Positions 12,509-24,413 of a stretch of 64,000 nucleotides of DNA are shown here, piece after piece. This DNA comes from Hydractinia symbiolongicarpus (lineage: Eukaryota > Cnidaria > Hydrozoa > Anthoathecata > Hydractiniidae). The stretch covers positions 10,230,001 to 10,294,000 of the forward strand of contig NC_079882.1 in the NCBI RefSeq assembly GCF_029227915.1, written 5' to 3'. A model generated the notes under the pieces. It worked only from the letters and a program-made list of their open reading frames with translations, searched no databases and had not been told where the DNA came from. The position numbers were made by a program, and so were the translations under genes. Numbering within the stretch: position 1 is the stretch's first letter; each line of letters opens with the position of its first letter.

Positions 12509-15500
12509 ATGGATTTGAGTACTGAAGATAGTGTGGATGAGAATTTCATTAACGAATTAAGTAAATATTTCCCACCTGGAACCCCACAAGAAGATATGCT
12601 TGGTAAGCAGCTGGCCCACTGTATTTATTTTTATCTTTTGGTTGTATTTTAGCCAGCTATCTAAGGATCCTAATAATTTTAAATTTACTAATCTGCCCTT
12701 GGAATTCTGTGGCATTTGTATTTTATATGTAACTAGCTAGCTAGCTACGTAAAATATCAAATTTAAGAAGTTATTGTTGGACCTAATGTTTTTATAGGTG
12801 TACATATTTTACATGGCTAGCCTTACATATACTATGTCTATTATTTCCTAGAGTGGCCTTGGCTTAGATGAGGAGTATTTAATGCTCATTTAAAGCTACG
12901 CAGAGCCAATTAGGGTCTGTGTTCTACCAGACAACTCCCTGCAACATCCAAATAATAATTTTTGTCCTATCAGGCTATCTACATAGTTTTTTCTGTCTGA
13001 CACTTTTCCATTGCATAGTTGTGCAACAATTTTTCTCAAACAAACTATTGAATCTACTTTAGATGACCCAAATAATTTTTGGTATTATGCAAGCTGTCAC
13101 AAGATATATTGTTTAGTTTGTCCTATAATTTAATAAAGTAATACACGATGTACAGCTCTTTTGTTTTGCCACGTTTAAGGATACGGTAACCCCCTTTTTT
13201 TTAAAAAAAATATTTTTTTTTAATTTTGATTCTTTGGCATAATTTCCTGATAATTTTTAAAAAAGAATCAAAAATATTTATTGTTAAGAGTGATAAAATG
13301 AAGAAAGATCTTCTTTATCTTTTAGTGTTTTCAATAGTGTGCTCAAAGTTTAAAATTCCTTAAATATATTTAATCTGTATAATAATTAAAGAGAGTTTTG
13401 CAGAACGAATAAAAAATTGCATCCCTACATATAACATAGGAAACATAATTTATAAAAGTATATTATTATTTATCATCTATACCTTTTTAATTTATTTCTT
13501 TATTTTTTTCGTTTTTATCCTGCTATGTTATGTTATCCTGTTGTCTGTTTAATAATAACTAGACCCAAAATTCTGCGAAAACACTTTGCCTTTAATTTTA
13601 AATAAAATATTCATGAGTTATTAATTATTCATAACGTTTAAGTGGGTGTAACCATGATTCTTGCAGGTAAAAGCAAAGGTCTTTGATTTGCTTTTTCTCG
13701 AAATAAAATTTTCAGTCGTAACGGTATATATTTTTGTCGAACACTCCCCTCCATCTTGTCGAAATTGTACGAAAACAAGTTTGTTGCGACAATTATATCT
13801 TTGGCTACAAAACTTTGCTTTTTTAACGCAGAAAGTGAGGAAATATCGAGTTATTGATCCATCATGCTTAAAAATAGATAAATCTGTTATAAAACAGCTA
13901 TTGTGACACAAAATATTCTATATTTTTGGAACCACGTGTTGTTTTGATTAAAAAAAGCAAAGTTTTTTAGAGCTGAATAAGAGCTTCGCGATGATATTTT
14001 TTCAACAAACAAAAACTTTACTGAGGGGAGTGTTCGACAAAATGAACTGGAAGGGTGAATTTTTGTATATAACTTTTTCCACTTTTTGGATTTTTTTATG
14101 AAAATATTTTATCATCATTCTACAGATAATTTATTTGGCTTTCAGAATATATATATTTGCTAGGGTTAATATAGCAAACAGAGGGGATATTTTAAATATG
14201 CTGAGTATGTGTCTCAGGGGTTTCCGTATCCTTAAAGCTATATCTAACTTAATTGGCTGACCTCTATAGTCTAATTAGCCTGTTACAGAGTCTTTTGGGA
14301 TAAAGTTTTTAGTTCCACGAAGAAAAGTACACAAAAATTTGCTGAGAAATAGGTGACAAGCAATTGAACTACAAAAAAAAGATGAGGTGGCTAGACGTAA
14401 ATGAAATAATAGACACTAACATAACTAGCCTTCTTACCAGCGACTGTTTTCATTTGGTATCACAACTTAATTAGATGTTATCCCTGACTGTTGAAATAAG
14501 AATTTTAATGTCTTTTGCTCCTGCAGGATCCATAAATAAAAGTAATTACCCATTGTTTTTTTAGTTTCTGTTTTTTTCCTGTGAAAATTGAAATTTTAGA
14601 AGTAATAAATTTACCTGCCTTTTAAAAAATGATATTTACATCTCACTTAATACACTTAAATTTGGCAATTCCAGATGTATATCAACAAGTAACTTCCCAA
14701 AGTAACTTAAAAAGGTTCATATACTTTGCTGGCTACCTAACAAAATATAAAAATACTTAAAAACAAGTTAATTTCATATGAAATACCTTAAATTTTTAAA
14801 GTTAGTTAATCTTTTAAAAGCTATCATTACACTATGGTCAGCAAAGACATAAAAATTCTAGAAAATGGACTTACATCTCAAAAATTAGTATTATTTTTGA
14901 TCTAATCCTATAGTTTGTTGTGAACATTGACTAATGACCCAGGATGTTTTTTTAAAAAAACTTTTTGCGAGTCTACCCCAAACCTAAATTTCAGAATGTA
15001 TTTAATGAAAGGAAAGCATTTTTCAAAGGACACATTAAAATATTTATATTAATGGGATGTATACAGTTTCCTTTTATTGATTTGTAATATATTTGAGGTT
15101 ACATTGATTAGTTTAGGTAATTACACAGTTCAACATGTTATAAGTTTGCTTAGATGGTTAGCTTCTAATAAAAAATGTGTAAAATAAATCAATTTTTTTT
15201 TTTAAATATGACTGCAAAACATTTTTCTCTAGGGAAATATCACCTAAGCCTGGCTTGTCAGGCTGTTTTGTCCATATGAACAGATTTCGTAAAAATGTAC
15301 AATAAACATTAAAAGAATTTAACATCTTCTTAATATCAGATTTATATTTAGGATACACTTCTAGATTCACTCGCTTCACAAGATCTACAGTGATATAAGT
15401 ATAACCTAATGTTCGGAAAATCAAAGTAATAAAATGATGTTAAAATCTTATTTAACCCCATAAATATTTAAATTTGTATTTCACTCCTTATTAGTAAAAG

Positions 15501-18500
15501 ATTGGAATTTTTTTAGCTTCACTGCCAAAAATAAACATGAGATGCAATTATCTTTGGCTCAAAACTCCATTTAGATGACAAAAAAATCAACATGACGACT
15601 CAGGGCAATTCCCCTCTTTTGTTCATATGACTTTGCACTATAAAGCCAGTGCAAGGTGCGCTTAATGATAAACTTCAAGAGAAAATAATGAGTTGTATTT
15701 TCTTCTTTTCAGCTATGTACAACAATCCTGATGTGTTCGAGGAGTACATGAACCAGATACAACTACAATATAACGAACTTCAGCAAAACTACAGCGTGTA
15801 TAACGAGTGTGTAGTTCCCGTGGCAACACAAGGATGGGAATCAATATGGCAGCTTCTCCTATTTTGTCTTATATTGCGTGTTCTTTGCCTGGTAAAACTT
15901 CCTAGATGCTTGCTGAATATTTGTTCTGTATTGCTTGGGTGTTTATCATTATGGAAGTTTTACGATCAATCTATGATCTATGTGTTGGCTCCTACATTAG
16001 TTTTGTTATCATACATCAAACTCAGGAATCTAAAAAATGGTTTAATAGTGTCCTTTATCGTTGCAGTATACTTGCTAGCATGGTATGTTTCGTCTCTACT
16101 TGAATACTTTTTGCTTGCCCTTTCTCTTTCACTTATAAATACTTTTTGATATTGTAGTGAATTCTTTCTTTTGAATGCAGTTGATTGGAATAAAATTAAA
16201 GGCAAGGAATTCTTTTTTATAATTTTACCGGTTTATCCTGCTTGTATAACCTGCATAAAATGTTTGATCAAGATATTTTTCAATTTCATTTTCTTCTTCA
16301 GGTTCAATTATGGTTATCTCAATGAAAATAATTTCCGTTACTTTTGATGTCGAAAACGGAATACTTACCGAGCAACTGTCTTCGTTAGAATTTTATGGTT
16401 ACGTTTTCAACCCTGCCAGTTTGATATTTGGACCATTCATTTCGTACAACGATTATGAACAGTTATTTCATGCAAGTCCAATGGTATATGCGTTTTTCTA
16501 CGTAAATAACCATTTTTTGCGTGAATAATCTAGTTTGAAAATGAATCAATCTACGGACTTAATGTTTTATACGGGCTTAGGGAGTAGAAAAGTGTTACAC
16601 TGAAAGTTAAAATGGTAGACGAAGTTTGCGGAAACAAATAATAAACAATATGCTGAAGTGCCACACATTTCAATTTTTAACCAAATAATAAACCGGTAGC
16701 GACAAAAAAATTGTATTATATAATAGCATTTTAGATTTGACTTTTAATGAGAAAGGCGATTTTAAAACGAAAACATCTATATTATAATACCCGTATACGT
16801 CTGTCCGTCCGTCCGTCTGTCTGTCACGCAAAATGGCAGCTTGGCTGCGCAGGTAGTGAGACGAACGCAATGCGGTATAAAAAGGTTCGTTCGTGATTTT
16901 TCCACGGGCTAACGACTAGTTTTTTTAAAATACTATAATTTATTATGTTCTCTTATAGAATCTCTCCTGGTTATTTCACAGCTCCAAATCTCTTCTCCTT
17001 GGTGTTGCATGTTTATTATTTTCCAGTTGTGGAACATCACATTATTTGCGAAAGTTAAACGATTATATTCCTCAGTTAGAAGATAATAGGTACTCCCATA
17101 GTTTGATTAAACAAGATATTAATACTTGCGAATTTTTTTGACAATCGAAAGTTATGCTCATAAAAATGAATACTCATCACAGTTTAGGAGGTTGGTTTAC
17201 TTAACATGTTGGAAAACCACTTATTTGTTTCTAGATGGTGGATTGCATATAAAGAAGCGCTTACGTTTCGATTCAGCCATTACTTTGTGAGTTACATCTC
17301 AGAATCGACTTGTCTGTTAGTGGGGATTGGAACAATAGCCATCAGTGGGGGCAAAGCAGTGTCTACTAATGCACAAACAAAAGCAAATAAAGAAGAAGAA
17401 AAGGGTAAAAAATTAAAGCAGAAAAATCAACATAAAAATTCAAATGAAAAGATTGAACAAGATAATATAGTGATCTGGTAAATTTGATTTTGTTCATTTA
17501 ATTATTTTACATGCACGTTTTTACTTTAAAGATATGTATATTGTATCTTCATAGGTCTCGACCAATTGCTAATATGTTGACTGTTGAATTTCCGCGCTCA
17601 TTAGTTGATGTTGTGACCAACTGGAATCTACCGATGCACTACTGGCTTAAACAATGTAATATTTTTGCTTTTGCAACAACTTTAAGCCCTGTACAAATAG
17701 CGCTAATGAAAACAATGTGATCAACTTCTCTCAGGAAATGTCAGCTGGGTAATTCTTTAGAACTTCACTTCAAATCTTCCATATTTAATTCTTCCATTTC
17801 TCTTTTTAGATATGTTTAAATCCTTTCGAAAATACGGTGTTTTCGCCGCCATCTTATTCACATACGTTGCCAGTTCTATGTTACACGTAAGTACTGACAT
17901 AACCGATAAGATGTTTACCCGATTTTCCAGTTTTTCCAACATTCTCCCGATTTTTGGAATTTTAGGTATTTTTGGATAAGTACTGCCGTAACGGAATCCT
18001 TTAAGTAATGAAGTCACGTTAGGGTATTCAGCTAAGGAATTTGTATAATTTTTTTTTTTGTTTTGTTTCAGAGTTTGAATTTTCAATTATCTGCGGTGTT
18101 GTTGTCAATTGGAGTATTTGCTTATATTGAGAGTGGTAAGTGTATTACATGAATGGGCTCTAAAGTTTGAATGTTGGTGAGAATTTTTTGAATGTGCATC
18201 AAAAATGGCGCACTTTTCTTACTTGTGATTTAAAGCATTAAAGAACAATACAATTTTCCATTTTTGCTGTAAAATAGACCTCTCCCATTTTTGATATTTC
18301 AGTCTTCCGTCATACTCTTGCTTGTGGATTTAATGCATGCATTGAAGCGAGACGATGTAAGCAAGATTGCAAACACAAATATAAGAAGGTAAGTAAAACC
18401 ATGGTTAATATACAGTTAATTTCCCCCCAAAACATTTTCAAAACAAGAATAATTTTTTACCTTAGTGGGACTTCTGGGTGATGAGTGTAAATTTACTGTT

Positions 18501-18795
18501 TGGTTTTGTGGCTGTTTGGAACCTGGCGTATCTGGGCTGCTTATTTGATAATTCTGCGGAAGAGGATCAGGTCTGTATTTTATACTATTTTATATTTACG
18601 TTCGTTTTACAAAATATTAGTAATTTTTTGTCCGGCATTTGTCACGTTTTATAATTATTCAACTGGTTTCTTTTTTAGGGATACTCCATGGCGCATGCGC
18701 TGAAAAAGTGGAAAAATTATAATTTCATTAACCATGTGGTGATGATGGCGACGTTTGTGCTGCAAGCACTTATAAACAGAGGGAGTGTTTATTAA
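12509..18795 (+). CDS. PORCN: Protein-serine O-palmitoleoyltransferase porcupine, complete, 12 coding exons
   Basis: Porcupine is an ER membrane MBOAT enzyme that attaches palmitoleate to a conserved serine of Wnt proteins, which they need for secretion and signalling. Exons: 12509-12602, 15713-16082, 16158-16201, 16302-16483, 16959-17089, 17235-17477, 17555-17655, 17810-17886, 18072-18135, 18303-18388, 18466-18570, 18679-18795. They sum to 537 residues plus stop. Landmarks matching the family are [60 protein letters not shown] (conserved Asn about N379), the catalytic-His segment YVASSMLHS (about H414), and [20 protein letters not shown]. Many hydrophobic segments give a polytopic protein. 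It is about 75 residues longer than vertebrate porcupine, mainly through a Lys/Glu/Gln-rich insertion (about 310-350) in exon 6. The intron after exon 3 uses a GC donor. Confidence 0.97.
12797..12951 (-). repeat. 5'-truncated SINE copy in PORCN intron 1
   Basis: This shares with the full-length copy at 57774-58110 the blocks 'catattttacatggctagcc', 'tgtctattatttcc', 'agtatttaatgctcatttaaagctacgcaga' and 'acaactccctgcaacatccaa', in the same orientation. It stops before the tRNA-like head. Confidence 0.85.
13175..14235. mobile_element. Non-autonomous TTAA-flanked DNA transposon (piggyBac-like MITE)
   Basis: The element is bounded by TTAA on both sides. Its terminal inverted repeats begin GGATACGGTAACCCC on the left, and the right end is its inverted match (GGGGTTTCCGTATCC). 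It carries an internal 19-bp inverted repeat (13732-13750 against 14024-14042). At about 1.06 kb it encodes no transposase-like protein. Assignment to piggyBac-like elements rests on the TTAA duplication only. Confidence 0.7.
16202..16301 (+). other. GC-AG intron (PORCN intron 3)
   Basis: The donor reads AAAG|GCAAGG and the acceptor TTCTTCAG|G. Using GC keeps phase 1 and gives [15 protein letters not shown], which aligns with porcupine proteins. No GT donor near 16201 gives a continuous frame. The intron is about 100 nt. Confidence 0.85.
16776..16919 (+). mobile_element. Helitron-like non-autonomous element in PORCN intron 4
   Basis: It begins TCTATATTATAATACCCGT after an A, carries a (GTCCGTCTGTCT) stretch, and ends ACGGGCTAACGACTAG before a T, as Helitrons do (TC...CTRR, inserted between A and T). 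A possible stem (acgaac/gttcgt) lies about 30-60 nt from the 3' end. Related copies occur at about 6258 and 62319. Confidence 0.55.
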
Positions 18796-19337
18796 AACAT
18801 AACTACACCTTTTTTTATAAGTAACTCCTTCTTTGGTGTCAGGCCTTAGGTTCCTAAGGTTGGAGGTCTCCATGACCCCAAGGTTGAGTGGTATCCTAGC
18901 GCCTAATTTTTTTTGACGTAATACTTTCAATTTTTGAATCCTACTTTTTGTACCTTTAAACCGTATTCGTCAGTAGTGACCTCGAAACAAAATAAGCATT
19001 TTTGTCCGAAGCAGACTATAGTGTTGTTTTAGCACTAATATATATTGCTTTAGAGAAGACTGGTGATGAAAGTGTTCAGGGGATAGATATGGGGCATAAG
19101 TGGTGTAAGTTGCCCAGTTTTTTGGATTAATTAAGGCCTAGACCCCTAGCAACTGGATCGCGTATAAAAAAATCATGTACAAGCTTTCCCACACATTATG
19201 GATCTAAAAGCAATTATTGTGATTTTCACACTGGCAGTACAACTTAAATAATCTCGTTTGTTTTTCAAAAAATTGTTTAGTGTTCCAGCGCCTTTGCTTT
19301 GATAAATATTTATCACTGTTTGATAATACCCAAGAGC

Positions 19338-19343
19338 AATAAA
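19338..19343 (+). terminator. Candidate PORCN polyadenylation signal AATAAA
   Basis: An AATAAA hexamer lies about 540 bp downstream of the PORCN stop codon. Other AT-rich variants could be used instead, so this is only a candidate 3' end. Confidence 0.35.
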
Positions 19344-20070
19344 ATGTCTTGCGTTCCAGTGGATTCGATCTCACATTTTTGCTCGCTCATCTGTCCGTAA
19401 TTTATTTTAAATGTTGCTTAGCTTTACCATTGTTGTTTAATACATTGGATTGTAACAGCTTTCTGTTTTGTTATTTATATAAGTAGTGGATTTGAACGTA
19501 CGATAGAACAAGCTCACTCAATGAGATTTGTATATATTTTTTATTGGCAGTTTTTTATTTATTTTTATGTGCAGTGAAACATATTTTTTTACTACACAAT
19601 ACTCTTGATCTTTTCCCCTCATGTGCTTGTTTTTATTTTGTTTTCCACTGCTGTATCAGTATGCAGTTCTAACTTCATGAAAGCTGTGACGTAAAGTTTT
19701 TGTTGGTTGAAGTGACACGAATATATGAATTGTTTAGGATGTATAAGTAAAAACCGTGCTATTTCGCTGAGAAGGGACGGAAAGAAGGGGAGTTAACAGC
19801 AAAGGAAAGTATCCAGTTGAAAAAATGAACGATTTTTTCCTTGATAACTTCACTAGCGACAATCGAATCACTTTGTTCAATCAAGTTGCTTATTTTCTGG
19901 ATCAGCCTTCAGGCGAAGAATTGCAATGTTATTAGATTTAAACAAATTTCCAGAGGTGTACTATTTTCTTTTTTTGATTTTGGTGATTATTATAGAATAC
20001 TGTGTTGCTGGCTTCAGATGTTCAAAGAAAAATAAGAGAAAGTCAGGAAAATTTGACAAGTCGAAAAGTA

Positions 20071-20205
20071 TTTTGCATGCTGGGAAATACGCAAGTCAGG
20101 GAGATTTGCATGATGGGAATAAGGTCGAGCCAGGGACTTTTGTATGCTGGGAATTAGGCGAAGTTGGAGACTTTGCATGCTGGGAATTAGATAGAGTTAG
20201 AAAGT
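20071..20205. repeat. 33-34-bp minisatellite, four copies
   Basis: Diverged units start with a TTGCATGCTGGGAAT-like block at 20073, 20106, 20140 and 20173. The open reading frame through it shows repeated CWELG-like residues as a by-product; I do not call it a gene. Confidence 0.8.
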
Positions 20206-21127
20206 TTAAAACAATTTCTCTGTAAGATCTAGACCTATCCTTAGGAAACATTAAAGTTTTGTTTTGTGTGAATTTCAGAAAAGCTCAGAAAATTTTTGTC
20301 AAGTTTTTAAAAACTTTAAATGGACTCTTACAGTAGAATTACAGAAGGAAAATTCTCTCGATATACATCGTCTCATGTCCAGCTTATTTCTACGGGTTCA
20401 TTTCTTTTCCAGTGGAGTGACTGTTTTCTTTGAGTTTAAAACTAGAAAAATTTTGGTGAATGTCTCTTATCGATATATAATTCATATATCGCAATTATAA
20501 CTCTTGTGTTCAGTGGTCGTTAAATCATGGTCACTAAATTTATTTTAATATTTTTGTAACCACTTTATCAAAAGTCAGGGATATACTCATATCTTTTGCT
20601 TCAGTGATTAAAATTTTAGTTAATTCTAATGGTTGATAAAACTAAAGATTATAAGGTTCGTAGAGTACCAAGAAATTTGGTACATGTTTTTCAAAACCTC
20701 AGGTAAAACTTAATTTAAAAACCTTAGAAAAGACCTGGAAAAATAAAGTTAGCTAAAGGTCTATAATAGCTGATTAAAAGAGATGTCTTTTTTTAAAGTC
20801 ACTTTATATAAGGATACATAAGAATCATATTTGTGATTACCTAAAATACATTTGTGACTCTCTTCTTATATTTGTGCAATTTTCATTTGATAAATGAGGG
20901 AAAATTGACATTTCTTTGTTTTGGGGAAATGTTACTGAACATATTACTTTTCTCTTTCTAGAAACTCTATCTTTTTTAGAAATCGTTGGATACGAATCCT
21001 GAATTACGTATTCAAAAATAGAAAATTTGTTGCCCAATTTAAATAATATAAAGTCGGTAATTTCTATTGGGAATTTTGTTGGGGTGTCGCATTTTGCTGT
21101 TTTGTTTATTGCTCGTGTTATTGTAAA

Positions 21128-21500
21128 GATGTCAGTGTTGTTGTTTTGTTGTTGTTGTTGTTGTTGTTGTTTTCCTTGGCCTGGTTTTGTTTTTACTGTT
21201 GTTGTTGTTGTTGTTTTCCTTGGCCTGGTTTTGTTTTTACTGTTGTTGTTGTTGTTGTTTTCCTTGGTCTGGTTTTGTTTTTACTGTTGTTGTTGTTGTT
21301 GTTTTCCTTGGTCTGGTTTTGTTTTTACTGTTGTTGTTGTTGTTGTTTTCCTTGGTCTGGTTTTGTTTTTACTGCTGTTGTTGTTGTTGTTGTTGTTGTT
21401 TCACTGTTGTTTTTGTTTTTGTTGCTGTTGTTTTATTGTTGTTGTTTTTGTTTATGTTGTTGTTCTTTCACTGTTGTTTTTGTTGCTTTTTTTTGTCTCT
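21128..21500. repeat. 44-bp minisatellite with (TTG)n core, grading into TTG-rich DNA
   Basis: Five units contain 'ccttggcctggttttgtttttactg' or its 'ggtctgg' variant followed by (TTG)5-6. The CCTTGG block starts at 21174, 21218, 21262, 21306 and 21350, exactly 44 bp apart. Because 44 is not a multiple of three, all three frames stay open, giving spurious poly-Val/Leu/Cys frames. Confidence 0.92.
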
Positions 21501-24361
21501 GTTGTTTTTATTTTTGTTAAGTTTGTTCAACTGTAACTCTATTCATTAAAAATACGAGAGAAAAATAACAAATGATAAACTACATGATTTCAAAGTATCC
21601 ATGTTAGCAAATCTGGGAAATTAGGAAATGTTAGGAATTTTAACACATTTTCATTTGCAATCTTTTTTAGTCAAGTATGATATATTTTTTATTTTTCTTT
21701 CGAAGGAAAGTTTTTTTTATAATCATATCATTTATTCCAGTCTCTTATCTGAAACTAAAAGTTAAAGCACTATTTTTTTATTATTTTTTTGTGAAGTTTT
21801 TTATTTTATGAAATTCTTATTTATTAAGTTCATTTAAAAATTATCACATAAAAAACCAAGGGTGATATTTGGAGAGTTGGTTAAAATTTTCTACAGAAAA
21901 TAGGAAGCTTTGTTCCCTTCTTTTGTTAAAAAAAATTGCAATTTGTCTTTTGTCGATTTTAGAAAAATCATAGTCACTTCAGAACTTTTTATTTAAAAAT
22001 TAGAATTAAAATTTTTTTTTGTCATTTTGCAGGACTTTTTATAGGAAATTTGAAATTAAAAAAATATATTTTATATTAAGTAACCAAAAGAAAAAGGGGT
22101 CTTTGGCTTTTGACTGGTACACTACTTTTTAATAAAAATAGTGTTATCGACACAAATGGTTGAGAATGCGTTACAAGAGTGAACGAACTAAACTAAGATT
22201 TTACTGACTGTTTCTCTTTTTCCTAAACACAAAGAATATAAAAACTCTTAAGAAATTTTTTTTTTTTACAGAATCAGTTGGTGCAAAAAAAATTAATTGT
22301 TATTTAGTATATTAAGTAAGAAATGCTTCAAGTAAATGAACCAAAAGAACGACAAATTCGCGCTTAATATGAGAAAAATACACCTCGGGCTGAAGCCAAA
22401 TTTCCAGATTCTTATAAAGATCAGATAATATTTCACAAATTTTTATGCATCACGTTAAGAACCATAATACTTTGGTTGAACACCAGCGTAGAAAGAAAAA
22501 GTTCAAATTTTAAAGTTGGCGACAAATCAATAACAAATAAAAATAGTTTTGTATCAAAAACCTTTTAATCTTGATTTCCTTTCTGGTAATTTGTTTGTTG
22601 GTAGATTTCCAGCTGAAGGCAAGTATAGAAATGTATTTTCACGATATTTTATCCTATTTATAAAATTGCGTATTTAACTTATTGAAAGATGATAAGACCC
22701 ATAGAGTTTTTCATGGTGTTTTTATTAAGTACATCAGTCCTAATTGACTGTCGACAGAAATGATAGGGGAGGTGAAATGCACGTTGAACTTAATCTAGTA
22801 CCTACTTAAATTATTATAGGATATTACACATTATGAAGACACCTTTCTACCTTTTATCAAACGGATTAGTTTTATAAAATCTAATAAACTGACTTTTTTA
22901 TGCAAAGAACTCATATTTTGGCTTATGCACCAAAATTCGAGTTTCCCATTTTTTTATTTTTTTATTTTTGAACATGATGGAAAGCCTTCGCTCTGCTATG
23001 GGGCGTAAACAATGAATATTTTTATTAACCTTAAATATTTAGTATTTTGAATCTGAATTTTATTCATCATTAGGCAAGTCCTTTTAGAAAGAAAAAAAAT
23101 TCCCTTTTTTTATCTTTTTATTTATATATTACAAATTTTTAGTTTTTATGAAGCTAAAAACTAATCTGGTGAGTAATAACACTATTTTTTTGCGGAATGT
23201 CAAGAATTTAATGACAATATGCAACCACAGTTAAAAACCATGCCGATTGTGTTCCTGCTAATTAATAATCAATCAACATTAATTAAAAAGAAAAAAAAAA
23301 GATTTTCTTCTGTCTATAAAAGGAGACATTTGCCATGTCGTGGAATCTTGATTTTTGTTTCGTAACTTTATCAACAACGTGATTCTACACGTCAGAATTA
23401 TTTTTGGCCTTTCGATTGTCGCTGTAAGTTGGGTATAGAGATGAATAGAAACAATTATAATATGTAATAATAATATAAAAATTATATAATTTTAGCGTTT
23501 TATTCTTGTGAGGGAAGAGTTAAATGTCCAGATTTCCTAAATTTGATGTTTTAGATTGTTTCAAGCAATAAATCTAAAATCCCATTGTTGGCTTCAATTG
23601 TTAAATTAGCAGCTGATGCCAGAATGAATTGTTTATTTTGCACTGTGATAATGGAAATTTTCAAAATTGATCAAAATTTCAGAGTGAATTGCATGAACCT
23701 TTTGGTTTCTAATTTCGGCAAAATACGACATAGTTAAGAAAATAATTTAGGAAGGGTGTAGAAATATGCTTCCATTTCTAAAATACGGATGTTTCAGGCT
23801 CATAATAGCTACCTATGTTAAGCAGATTTCTGCCCAGTAGCGAGCATAAAAGAAATGACATCATCATTTCACTTTTATTCAGAAATAAGTGTTTTTTTTT
23901 TCGGGTAAAATCTTTAAATTCAGAACTCCTTTTTTAACAATTTAAAAATTTATTTTTTGTTATTTCTGCATTTTGTTATATTTTAATGGCATCTAGAAGT
24001 TTTTTGATGGAAGTCGTCGATCAAGAATAGCCCCTTTCAGTTCATACCGCTCTCACTCTCAAAAACGTCTTTGTTGATCACTGTTAATGCAAAAGAGACT
24101 TTTTAAAGTCTTTAAATATCCTTATTTCACCTACCCCATCTCTCCAAAAATTTGTGGTGTCAGGTACGCCCTTGGTTTTGCACTTGGTCTGTCTGTGTCC
24201 ACTAAAAAAACAGCAAAATACACGCAGAGCAATTGATAAATTAAAAGCTGTGCATGGGTAACCAGTGGAATGGAGCCCTGTATTGGTTTATAGATTTTCT
24301 TGCGTGCAATATTCACCAAACATATAGAAGATAGAATTTATCCCATCAAATACTTTCTCAC

Positions 24362-24413
24362 ATTTCATGGAATCGCTTTATCGATTCCAATCGATAAAGC
24401 GATTCCATGAAAT
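24362..24413. repeat. Perfect palindrome, 25-nt arms, 2-nt centre
   Basis: Each arm reads through 'catggaatcgctttatcgatt' and its exact reverse complement around a central CC. It contains three nested ATCGAT-like cores. Confidence 0.9.

Larger units (their letters stand above)
12603..15712 (+). other. PORCN intron 1
   Basis: This is a 3.1-kb intron with a GTAAGC donor and a TTTTCAG acceptor. It hosts a 5'-truncated SINE (12797-12951) and a TTAA-flanked inverted-repeat element (13175-14235). No coding exon was recognised in it. Confidence 0.85.

Noticed and set aside
19926-20225. 99-codon frame with a hydrophobic N-terminus and CWELG repeats
   Set aside because: The C-terminal half is a 33-34-bp minisatellite. 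I see no promoter, polyA signal or homology, so it is more likely chance.
21027-21549. Three overlapping frames rich in Val, Leu, Phe and Cys
   Set aside because: All three frames are open because of a TTG-rich 44-bp minisatellite. There is no start context, splice structure or family similarity.
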